This document shows positions 9,171 through 17,978 of a DNA stretch of 64,000 bases, piece by piece. The translations under genes and the position numbers were made by a program. Numbering within the stretch: position 1 is the stretch's first letter; every line of letters begins with the position of its first letter. The DNA is from Cavia porcellus (taxonomy: Eukaryota; Chordata; Mammalia; Rodentia; Caviidae): NCBI RefSeq assembly GCF_034190915.1, contig NW_026947490.1, forward strand, positions 69,863,494 through 69,927,493, written 5' to 3'. The notes under the pieces are model-generated. The model was given only the letters and a program-made list of their open reading frames with translations. It did not search any database and was not told the origin of the DNA.

Positions 9171-9546
9171 ACAAAGACGTTGAACAGACAGTGAGCCACC
9201 AAAAGAAAAGATGTTCCACTGGGAAAGTTTTAGCTAGAATCTGACACTGATTTTTGGTTAGGCAGACAGACAGACAGACAGACAGACACCCAACCATCTG
9301 TCTCTTGCTTCCGTGGTGGAACAATTAGCTTGATTTTTCTCTCCTGTGTGTGGTTAAAGCTCATTCTGCATTTCTCATAAGACTTAGACCCTCCCTCCCT
9401 GAGTGGTCTTCCATGTTTCACAAAGCTTTTGCACCCAGAACTGCCAGAAAAAGACAGACAGACATCCTATTAGGAAAGATTGAGAGAAAATCTAGCATTG
9501 ATATTTGGGGTGGTGTGTGCTGGTTAGGGTGAGGAAAAGGGAATGT

Positions 9547-9548
<2 letters not shown>
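9171..9548. other. Unassigned stretch with (GACA)n
   Basis: Holds a CAGA tetranucleotide run at about 9261-9288 and a second short GACAGACAGACA at 9455-9465. No gene supported. Confidence 0.5.

Positions 9549-9596
<48 letters not shown>
9549..9596 (+). repeat. (GT)n microsatellite
   Basis: About 24 GT units leading directly into the TG-rich minisatellite. Confidence 0.95.
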
Positions 9597-9597
<1 letters not shown>

Positions 9598-10196
9598 AAG
9601 GTGAGGCTGGGGAACAGGTCGTGTGTGTTTTAGTGTGAGATTGGGGACAGGGCATGTGTGTGATTTTAGAGTGAGTGTGGGAAACAGGGCTTGTGTGTGT
9701 TTTAGTCTGAAGTTGGGGAACAGAGTATGTGTGTGTTTCTAGGGTGAAGAACAGGGTTTGTGTGTGTGTTTTAGTGTGAAGTTGGGGGATGGGGCATGTA
9801 TGTGTTTTCAGCATGAGGCTCGGAAACAGGGCTTGTGCGTGTGTTTGGTATGAAGTTGGGGAACAGGGGAATGGGTACATTTTTAGAGTGAGCCTATGGA
9901 AGAGGGCATGTGTGTGTTTTTAGGGTGAAGGTGGAGAATGTGGCATGTGTGTATTTTTAGGGTGAGAAGGGGAAAAAGAGCTTGTGTGTGTGTTAGGGTA
10001 AGGCTGAGAAACAGGGCATATATGTGTGTTTTTAGGGTGAGCGTCAGAAACAGGGCTTGTGTGTGACTTTTTAGAGTGAGCCTGGGAAACAGGACATGTG
10101 TATATGTTTTCGTGTGTGAAGCTGGGGGATGGAGCATAGGTGTGTTTTAGGGTGAGCATGGAGAATCGGGCATATGTGTGTTTTTAGGGTGAGCCA
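9598..10196 (+). repeat. TG-rich minisatellite, unit about 45-52 bp
   Basis: About 12-13 imperfect units of the form GTGAGGCTGGGGAACAGGGC, then TGTGTGTGTTTT and AG. Examples start near 9601, 9632, 9674, 9711, 9775, 9814 and 9852. Units vary in TG length and substitutions. The array ends just before CCCTAA repeats at about 10250. Open frames on the minus strand (KTHTCPVSH-type repeats) are by-products of the repeat and not a gene. Confidence 0.9.
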
Positions 10197-10249
10197 CGAC
10201 CCATCTATTGAATTGTGATGCTGGACCCTCACTCAGAACACTGATATGT

Positions 10250-10311
10250 GACCCTGAACCCTAAAATCCTAACCCTTTGCCCTAACCCTAACCCTCTAAC
10301 ACTAACCCTAA
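10250..10311 (+). repeat. Telomere-like array (CCCTAA), near-identical to 13028 block
   Basis: CCTAACCC units with several true CCCTAACCCTAACCCT runs, C-rich on plus. Followed without a break by sequence shared with 13075-13152. Confidence 0.88.
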
Positions 10312-10570
10312 ATGACATAACTGTATATATGTTTAAATGTGTAATATAGATGATCATATTACTAATTTATCATTGGATCATTGAACAGAATCATTTGCAC
10401 TGTCTAATTTTTATGCTTTGATTTCCTAACTTTGACAACTATTTCTAAAAGGACAATATGTCATTTTCAACTAGTGATTTCATTGTGTGAATATTTTTTG
10501 GAAAATGTATTATTCCTACCCTTTTTCTATTTTGTCTTGTTTTTCCTTTTTTATTTATTAGAAAAGAACT
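10312..10570 (+). mobile_element. L1 3' UTR terminal segment, plus strand
   Basis: Matches the last ~260 bp of the L1 3' UTR at 22930-23195: GATCATTGAACAGAA, GACAACTATTTCTAA.GG, ACTAGTGATTTC and TTTTATTTATTAGAAAA in order. Joined on its left to CCCTAA repeats. Confidence 0.75.
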
Positions 10571-11200
10571 AAAGAGAACAGAACAAACCAAATCGGAACA
10601 GAACAATGAAAGCAATGCAGCACTTCACAACAAGACACCTGGATATTCACAGTAGCTACCATGATGTGTCTTTTCTTTGACATAGTTGAGCATACCTTCA
10701 AACACAATAATATCAAACTTTATAAAATGGTATAAAACCATTCAGATGAATGAAAGCATTACAGGACTTCAAAATCAAATAACAAGAAATGCATGATGGC
10801 TACTATAGTATCTAACTTTCCTCAAAAAATTTGTTTTTACCATCTCACATAATAAAATGAAATTAAATACAACAGAATAGAACCAATCACAACAGAAGAA
10901 CAGAAGCACAGTGATACTTCAAGACAAGGTGATAACAAATCAGCAATGGCTGTCATAATGTCTTGTTTTCTTCAAAATAACTGTTTGTACAATTACATAG
11001 AATAAAATCAAACAAAACACAATAAAACTAATCAAACCAATGAAATAAACCATTATAAGACTTCAAAGAAATACAATAGGAAGCCATGATTACCATAAAA
11101 TATGCCATTATATGCAAAATAGTTGCCTTTACCATCTGTCAGCATAGAATCTAACAAAACAAGACAGAACAAAGCCAAACTTAAAAAAAATTGTGTAAGC
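10571..11200 (-). mobile_element. L1 3' UTR tandem repeats (four units), antisense
   Basis: Four head-to-tail units of about 147 bp. The anchor ACTTC in AC..GACTTCAA recurs at 10622, 10766, 10916 and 11060 (spacings 144, 150, 144). Each unit contains AACAGAACAAAACCAATC-type A/C-rich sequence and a TAGCTACCATGATGT-like block. This is the reverse complement of the repeats in the 3' UTR at 21800-22900, and is followed by antisense L1 ORF2. Confidence 0.85.
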
Positions 11201-12942
11201 AATGCTAGAGTTGAAGATGAGACAACAAGAAATTGTCAGTAGTTTCCACCCTTCCCTCCCTGGTTTTTCATCTCACATTACCTATTTGCTTTTGGATCCC
11301 AGTAACTCTTTGTTTCTTATGCTAGCATTCATGTGTGTGAGTTTTAATGGTTTAGACCATGAACATGATCTCCAGTTGTGTCCATTTACCTACAGAAGCC
11401 TTGTGATTATTCTACTTTATAGCTGAGTAGCTTTCCACTGCATAAAAAAAAAAAAAAACCCTGTCTTATGTATTCTGCAGTTGATGGCCAAGTTATCTTG
11501 CTTTTATTTATTTTTTGCTCTCCTGTCACATGGAACAATTGCTTTCTCTCCTTTGATTTTCAGTCTACAAATTTCCTTTCCAGTTAAATGTGTTTCTTAT
11601 ATACAATATATCAATTGATCTTGTTTCTTGATCCACTCTCCTTGTGTTTCTTTTTATTGTTGACATGAGGCCATCTACATTAATGGTTACAGCTAGCATG
11701 AATTGGTTTGTCTCTGTCCTATTATGTTGTTGACCCTCCAATTTTCTCTTTCCTCCATTGCCCATCTTGTTTGTTGATCCTACTCTGCTGCTGTTCCTGG
11801 AAACATGATCCACTTCATCTCTCTGTAGAATATCCTTTAGCACTCTTTGTTGGGTTAGACTGGTAGTCCTGAATTCCTTCAGTTGTTTTTTCTCATTGAA
11901 ATATCTTATTTTTCCATCAATTATGAAAGATAGTTTTTCAGAATGTATCAGTCCGGGTTGGGAGTTGTTTTCTTTCAGGGTTTGAAACACTTCACTCCAA
12001 CTGTTCTTGATGTGATGGTTTGTGTTGATAAGTCTGTTGTGATTTTGGTTGGGCTTCCTTTATAGATAATCTGTCTCTTTTCTCTAATGGTTTTAATATT
12101 CTATTCTTGTGCTGAATTTCTAGCATCTTGATTATTTTATGTGTGGTGAGGATTTACTTTGGTTATAGCTAGTTGGAGTCCTAAAGGCTACATTTGTCTG
12201 TCTGTCTTCCTAATACATTTCCCATGTGTGGGAAGTTTTTTTCTACTACATCTGTGAATTAATTTCCTTTTGATTTCATTTGTGTTGACCTCTGCTTCCT
12301 CATCTACACCTATCATTCTTAAGTTATGCTTCTTTGTGTCATCTTGCAGCTGTTGGGTTGTTATTTTCTTTTCTTTTCTTTTTTTTTTTTTTGTCTTTTT
12401 CGTTTTTATCTGTACCAGAGATCGAACTCACAACTGCCTGCTTGCAAGGCAGGCGCTTATGCGGCTGAGCTAAATCTCCAGCCCCAGGGTTGTTATTTTC
12501 TGATTCCATGTTATTTTTATTAGATCCTTCCTTTCATGGTCACTAGTTACAATCCTGTCTTCAAGGTTTGAAAGTCTATCATCATTCTCTTTCAAGTAGT
12601 GTTGCCTTCTTTTGATTGAATTTTTAAATTTCCTGCATCTCCCTTTGAATCTGTTTCATGCATTGTAGTTTCTTTCTACATTCATTCAAGGTTTCCATCA
12701 CTTTCTTATGCACCTCCTTATTGTCTCTGTCTTCTTTACAACTGTGATTTCTTCCTTTACTGAGACATTATTTCTGATTTGACTGCTTTTACAATGTCAT
12801 GAAGTTGGTTCCTTACTTCAGTTGCTATCCTTTCAGAGATTTCAGGTGTAAAACTTCCTTTTTCTGCCATGAATGTCTCTCCCAGACTTATTCTGTGTGG
12901 GCTAGAGGTCTCAGTTTGCCTTTTGCTCCTTTGTCTTAACAT
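11201..12942 (-). mobile_element. L1 element E coding part, minus strand, large internal deletion
   Basis: Reading on the minus strand: ORF1 from a start at 12942 to about 11750, then the first ~55 codons of ORF2 (AVTINVDGL, LYIRNTF). The sequence then jumps at about 11478 straight to the ORF2 C-terminus (YAVESYSAIK...KWTQLEI), which lies next to the 3' UTR repeats. About 3 kb of ORF2 is missing, including endonuclease active site and reverse transcriptase. An A-run at 11443-11457 sits at the junction. ORF1 keeps the coiled-coil and C-terminal region (LIHSEKLSFIIDGKIRYFNEKKQLKEF). A SINE is inserted in ORF1 at 12370-12486. Non-functional. Confidence 0.85.
12370..12486 (-). mobile_element. ID-type SINE inside L1 ORF1, with 15-bp TSD
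   Basis: Reverse-complement ID body (GTACCAGAGATCGAACTCAC, GCTTGCAAGGCAGGCGCTTATGC, GCTAAATCTCCAGCCCC) with a T-run at its left. Flanked exactly by GGGTTGTTATTTTCT at 12355-12369 and 12487-12501. The SINE is younger than the L1. Confidence 0.95.
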
Positions 12943-13027
12943 TCTTCCGAGTTTCTCCCAACAAGCTGGCTGTGGGGCCACAGCTACTTCCTGTGCTGAC
13001 TGCCCTGAGGCAGTGTAGCATGATGAG

Positions 13028-13152
13028 ACCCTAACCCCTAACCCCTAACCCTAACCCTCTAACACTAACCCTAAATGACCTAACTGTATATATGTTTAAA
13101 TGTGTAATATAGATGATCATATTGCTAATTTATCATTGGATCATTGAACAGA
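13028..13152 (+). repeat. Telomere-like block plus L1 3' end piece, copy of 10250-10394
   Basis: CCCTAA-type hexamers (13028-13074) followed by about 78 bp of AT-rich sequence that matches 10312-10389 with about two mismatches. The block lies between two diverged ~44-bp sequences (12986-13029 and 13158-13200, both ACTTC..GTG.TG.CTGCCCT..GGCA.TGT...GATGAGAC). Confidence 0.85.
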
Positions 13153-13504
13153 ATGATACTTCTGGTGTTGGCTGCCCTAGGCAATGTTGGGGGATGAGAC
13201 TGTCACCTAGATTCCTCTAATTCTAGATTTACATGGAGAGAGCTAGGCATGGAGCAGGCTTCTTTAGACCTATGCAGCTACCCTGTAGGTTTGCTTATCA
13301 TCAGGTGAGCATGGAGATTGGGCTGCTTCTCTCAGCCTGTGTGGTCTACACTGTGACTCCCATGATGGTGGCAGACACATAGCGTTGTGTTTGTCTGATT
13401 CTGCTACTTGGTGACTGCTGCCTGAAGGAACCAAGAGCCTTCAGTGCTGGCCTACAGATGCACAGGGATTACCTGGATATATATCCCTATCTTGCTGGCA
13501 GCAT

Positions 13505-13905
13505 GCAGGTAGAAGGCTTCAGTTTGCAGTTCCCTGAGGGTGAAGGTAGATCTTCTGGTTCTTTCTAGCCATGCTGACCACCTGCAAGATGTGGCCTTTT
13601 GGTAGTAGTGCACAGCAGGCAGAGGTGGATCTGTCTGTCTCCCTTGACCTGCACTGGGTATAAAGAAGGAAGAGTCTTCTGGTAGCGTGTTCAGTAGGCT
13701 TTTCTCTTGGTTCTCTTGACCCATGCTGTGCATGCAGAAGAAAAGGCCTTCTGGTGGCTGTGCCCAGCAGGCATAGGCCAATCTCCTGGTTCTCTTGGCC
13801 CACACAGGGAACACAGAGGAAAAAGTCTTTTAGTAGTGGTGCCTGGCAGGAAGAAGCAGCTCTCTTGGTTCTGTCCAAGATGTGCCCTTCTTGTGTGGTC
13901 AGTGG
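13505..13905 (-). repeat. Tandem ~78-bp units in L1-E 5' UTR
   Basis: The motif GTCTTCTGGTAG / GGCCTTCTGGTGG recurs at about 13590, 13669, 13745 and 13824 (spacing 76-79), each followed by a GCAGG block and TCTCTTGGTTCTCTTG. I read these as L1 promoter monomers. Overlapping minus-strand open frames (RTRRL..., QENQE...) arise from the repeat. Confidence 0.7.
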
Positions 13906-14039
13906 TAACTGTGGGCTGAGAGAAAAAACAGGAAGCACTCTTTCTGTGATCCATCCAGCACATGGACTGGGAGAAAAAAAAGTCCAACCCCCCTATAAAA
14001 TAATTTCTGACTCAGAGTAACACAAACTGAGTTGATAGC

Positions 14040-14633
14040 AACTGAGGTATGAAAACAACTGAATGCTTATATTGTTGGATTGAATTTTAGGCCTAAAGTC
14101 AGTAATTTGAGCATCTGTTTAGAGGATGGACAATATGCAGTATAGAAATTACGGGGCATTTTCTTCTCTTTTGTTTTTGAAATCCAACATTGCTCTCATC
14201 TTTTTTGCTCCATTTTACTGTTCTGTTTTAGCCAATGGTTTGTTTTGATTGGTTTTATTCTGTTCTGTTTTGATTGATTTTAATATGTCTGATGATGGGC
14301 TAAAGATTTAGCTCAGTGGCATAAGTGTCTGCCTTGCAAGCACACAGTTGTGAGGTCAATTCCCAGTATCAAAAAATAAAAAAATAAAACATAAAATTAA
14401 AAATATAATATTATGTCTGGTGGTTTGGGCAGCAATTTTGAAGATCACAAGAGGCATTATTGTATCAATGGTTGATTTCCTATTATCACATTTTGAAATC
14501 TTGTATTACTTTCACTGTTGTGTTTTTATTGGCTTTGTTCTGTTTTATTTTGTTTGGTTTTCATTAAAATAAAAAGATAAATAATAATTCAATGGCTGGA
14601 AGACAATGCAAAGGAAATTTTGTTAACATGCAC
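14040..14633 (+). mobile_element. L1 3' UTR repeat fragment, plus strand
   Basis: At least three units of the L1 3' UTR type: GACAATATGCAGTATAG, TTTTGATTGGTTTTATTCTG and ATCACAAGAGGCATTATTG. It ends in TTCATTAAAATAAAAAGATAAATAAT. A SINE interrupts it at 14297-14399. Confidence 0.75.
14297..14399 (+). mobile_element. ID-type SINE, plus strand, diverged
   Basis: GGGCTAAAGATTTAGCTCAG, CTGCCTTGCAAGCACACAG, GAGGTCAATTCCCAGTATC then an A-rich AAAAAATAAAAAAATAAAA tail. Confidence 0.85.
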
Positions 14634-14975
14634 TGTTAGTTACTTTTCACTTTTCACTGAAACAAAATACCTGATGCCCAAAGTTGGGAAAGGAAAGGTT
14701 TATTTCTTAAGGTTTTTGGAGGTTGCAGCACATACTCAGTTGGCTCCAAGGCAGGGTGGCATGGTAGGGCCACAGTTCATGGCAGCTGCAAACAGTAAGA
14801 CATAAACCAGCAAAAGAGAGAGACACACCTTCTTTCTTCAATTACTTTACATCTTGGCTCCACCCCTAAGCCAGTGTAGCACTCACACCCCCAATAAAAG
14901 CACTAGAAAATGAACCAGTAACAAACGCATAATGCAAAGGCATGAGGCTTGGGGCCACAGAATTAAACCATGACA
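14634..14975 (-). mobile_element. MaLR (ERV3-type) LTR, minus strand
   Basis: On plus it starts TGTTAGTTAC, with CAAAATACCTGATGCCC and GGTTTATTTCTTA, and ends ATGACA. That is the reverse complement of a MaLR LTR whose R region holds an AATAAACC-type polyadenylation signal. The 342-bp length and sequence match a second LTR at 23628-23970. It is next to antisense internal MaLR sequence and is taken as the 3' LTR of a minus-strand provirus. Confidence 0.85.
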
Positions 14976-16024
14976 TTCCACTCCTGGCCCCCGGTACTCA
15001 TGTACACCTTTTATACAAAAGACATTTAATCCATCTCCAAGAGTTGCCAAAGTCCTAACAGATTCAGCAATCCTTAGAAGTCCAAGTCCCAAATCTCCTC
15101 CAAGTTCTATGACAAACTCTTAACTGTAACACCCTGTACAAATGAAAGAAGATTAAACAGTTCTGAAATGCAAAGGCACAAGACAAACATTTTCATTCCA
15201 AAGGTTACAAATAGGGAAATATAAAGCATTGGAAAATAGCAAGTCCAACATCAAGCATAGCAAACATTAAGTCCTAGAGTTTCACGCTCAGCATTTGAAG
15301 CATTCTGTTTGCAAGCTCCAAAAGGCTTGGGTGATTCCATCCTGATGGCATTTCCAGGGAGTTTAGCTCCAGCAGCTTCTCTCTTAAACCCTTTCTGCTC
15401 ACTGTTTGCAGATTTCCTTGGATGATTCATGTTTCTGGGTTTTCCAAACTTCTGAGGTCTCCATTGCACCTTTCACTTCACTGTTACATCTTTACAAATT
15501 GCCCTCTCAGGGGCACACTGCTTGGCCTCCCAGGCCCTTGGCAATTGAGGTGGAAGCCATCTTACCCTCAAAATTTGTGCATTTTCTTTGCACCTAAAAT
15601 CAGTGCCATGTGGATGTTGCCAAGGTTTGCTGCAAGCTGGAGCAGCAGCCTTTTTTCTCTCTTGGCTGGTCAATTGCCAGATTGCTGGGCTCCGTGAACC
15701 TGATTGTGAAGAAAAGCTTCTCTATGTTGCCACCATTCTGGAACATGATGTGGCCTCCATCACCATTCTGGAGCATGGTGATCTGCAGCTTTCTCCTCTG
15801 AACAAATTCTTTCACTTTTGCAGTTTTGTAGCTACAAAGGGTGGAGACCTGCTGCTTCCTGTGATGCCCCATGGCCATCTTTCTTATCTCTATGTTTCTT
15901 CTCAGCAAAGTCTCAATTCTATCTTTACAATCTACAGCTTTATTGGAGTTTTCCTTCTGGACAAACTCACAGCATTGAAAATTATCCTGCTGGGCTCTTT
16001 GCTCTTGACTTGCAACATCAAGCT
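14976..16024 (-). mobile_element. MaLR internal sequence, 3' part, minus strand
   Basis: Starts CATTCCACTCCTGGCCCCCG, the junction known from primate MST/THE1 internal sequences in antisense. It continues with characteristic blocks such as GCCATGTGGATGTTGCCAAGG near 15606. MaLR internal sequences carry no functional retroviral genes. Overlapping open frames on both strands here are incidental. The right edge, against L1 monomers, is approximate. Confidence 0.78.
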
Positions 16025-16490
16025 GGGCACACCACAGCTGTCCCACCTGGAAGAGGGAGCTGGGTCAAGCCACAGGAACCTGTTCTGGCCTTTCTGATCA
16101 CCTTCTCTGCCCACAGGGCACACTGCAGCTGCCCTGCCTGGAGGAGGGAGCTGAGCTGAGCCACGGGAACCTGCTCTGGCCTTGCTGACCACCTATTCTC
16201 TGCCCAGAGGGCATTCTGCAGCTGCCCCACCTGGCAGGAAGTTGGGACAAGCTGTGAGCTGTGGTAACCTGCTCTGGACTTTCTGATTGCCTTCTCCTCC
16301 TGGAGGGCACAATGCACCTGCCTTGCCTGGAGGAGGGAGCTGTGCCGAGTATGGGGAACTACTCCAGCCTTGCCTGGGACCTTCTTTTGGCCTGGAGAGC
16401 ACCAGCACTACTGCCACCACCTGGAGGAGGGATCAGCCCTGCAGAGGAGGTTTGAGGCTTACCTAGGACATAGGGGTGACCTTCTATCAG
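16025..16490 (+). repeat. L1 5' UTR monomers, ~92-bp tandem repeat
   Basis: The unit GGGCACACTGCAGCTGCCC-CCTGGAGGAGGGAGCTG...GGAACCTGCTCTGGCC...CTTCTCTGCC repeats with starts near 16025, 16116, 16209 and 16305 and a partial fifth near 16398 (spacings 91, 93, 96). It lies just upstream of an L1 5' UTR and ORF1 in the same orientation. Tandem monomers that carry promoter activity are known from mouse L1; by analogy these are the L1 promoter. Confidence 0.8.
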
Positions 16491-16884
16491 CCCAATGAAC
16501 TTTGCTAACCAAGGAGGTGGATGGTTACACAACATCTAATCTCTGGGAGGGTCTGAGATCCTTTCTGTAGGTGGTTGGGGACATGCTGAGCTTGCAGCCA
16601 CACTAGATTGGGCTTTGCAGGATTTGGGCCTGCCTAGACCACACCAGGTGGCCTTTTTTCAGTCCAAGAAGCTTTGCTGCCAGAGGGGGGAGCTGTGCAG
16701 CTTGAGGAAGTTTTAGGACTATCTGAGAGGAGCCTGGCAACCATCTTTTAATCCAAGGGCCTCGCTGCCCAAGGAGGGAAATAGACTACCAGAAGAGTCC
16801 CAGGAGCCCAGGACATAAGAGAGAATTTCCAACTCTCCCAGGGGCAGCTTTGGAACAATACCCAAAACACAGAAATATAGGAAA
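16491..16884 (+). mobile_element. L1 element B 5' UTR, unique part
   Basis: GC-rich non-coding sequence between the monomers and ORF1. From about 16770 it matches the start of L1 fragment A (GAGTCCCAGGAGCC...). Expected to contribute to L1 transcription and ORF1 translation. Confidence 0.75.
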
Positions 16885-17955
16885 ATGACAAAACAAAAGA
16901 CCAAAATGCAATCTCAAACATCCAGCCCATCCCAGTAAAGCCTAGGAGCCATGCACATAGAAGAAAATCCATGCCATAGGCCTGAAATACCTGAAATAAT
17001 AATAACCAAAATAAAGAAGCAACTTCAGGAAGGTTTAAAGGAATTCAAACTAGAAATGATCTCCCAGGTAAAAGAAGAAATGATAAAAGAAATGAAAGAG
17101 ATGCTGAACATATCTAGAGAAGGCACAGTTAAAAAATTGGAGGAACAACAACAACAAAAAAAGATAGAATCCCTGGATGAACAATATAAGAAACAAACAA
17201 TACATAAAGCAGATGCAAAGAGATATACAGAAAATCAAAAATTCCACTGAAAGTTGTAAAATCTGCCTCAACGAAAGTGAAGATAGAATTTTGGACCTTG
17301 AAGACAAGATTTCAGCTAGTGAACAGGAAAGGAAAGATATTTTAAAAATAACAAGAAATCAGGAAAAAGCAATTCAATAACTGCAAGATAATAAAGAAAA
17401 ACAATATAAGATTGATAGGGATAAATGAAAAAGAAGGGGACAACATAAAGGATGTCAAGAGGATATTTAGAGAAATAATAGCTGAAAATTTCCCAAACAT
17501 GAGTTTGAAAACTGATATCAGGATCAGCGAAGCATATAGAACTCCAAATAGCCACCACCAAATTAAATTAAAACTACACCCAGAAATATAATAATCACCA
17601 TCCCAGAAATCCAACAAAAGAATAGAATATTAAAAGCTGTCAGAGAGAATGACAGATCACCTATAAAGCAAAACCTATCAGAATCACAGCAGACTTCTCA
17701 GCACAAATAATAAAGTCAAGAAGAGCATGGAGTGAAGTATTTTGGATCTTATAGGAAAATGATTTCCAACTTAGAATGACACCCTGCAAAACTGTCCTTC
17801 ATAATGGATGGAGAAATAAGATACCTCCATGATAAATAACAGCTGAAGAACTTCATGATCACCAAGCCAACCCTGCAAAGAATTACAGAAAGAAAGTTTA
17901 GATACATTTAGGAAAAAACGACTTAACAAAGCAGACAAACAGAACAGAAAGATAA
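16885..17955 (+). pseudogene. L1 ORF1 (element B), broken
   Basis: Start ATGACAAAACAAAAG at 16885; stop TAA 17953-17955 in the reconstructed frame, about 356 codons. Stops and frameshifts interrupt it: TAA within the first 20 codons, a shift near 17200, and others later. Recognisable parts are the coiled coil (KEEMIKEMKEMLNISREGTVKKLEEQ), RLIGINE in the RNA-recognition domain, and ISEAYRTPN. It cannot encode a working chaperone. Confidence 0.88.
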
Positions 17956-17978
17956 AGATGCAACAAAAGAAAGATAAC

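Larger units (their letters stand above)
12943..13990 (-). mobile_element. L1 element E 5' UTR region, minus strand
   Basis: GC-richer sequence upstream (minus sense) of ORF1. It holds a telomere-like insertion at about 13028-13152 and monomers at about 13500-13900. L1 5' UTRs act as internal RNA polymerase II promoters; activity here is unlikely given the element's state. Confidence 0.65.

Noticed and set aside
9596..10159. Minus-strand open frames with KTHTxPVS-type repeats
   Set aside because: They are translations of the TG-rich minisatellite; repeat units drive the frame and there is no other coding sign.
10571..11200. CRISPR array or centromeric satellite
   Set aside because: Units are ~147 bp with no spacer structure, only four in number, and are linked to L1 ORF2 elsewhere.
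13452..13987. Overlapping 98-139 codon minus-strand frames
   Set aside because: They lie in L1 5' UTR monomers and repeat with the unit; no known domain.
15588..16455. Many overlapping frames of 60-170 codons on both strands
   Set aside because: GC-rich MaLR internal and L1 monomer sequence; frames disagree and match no protein I know.
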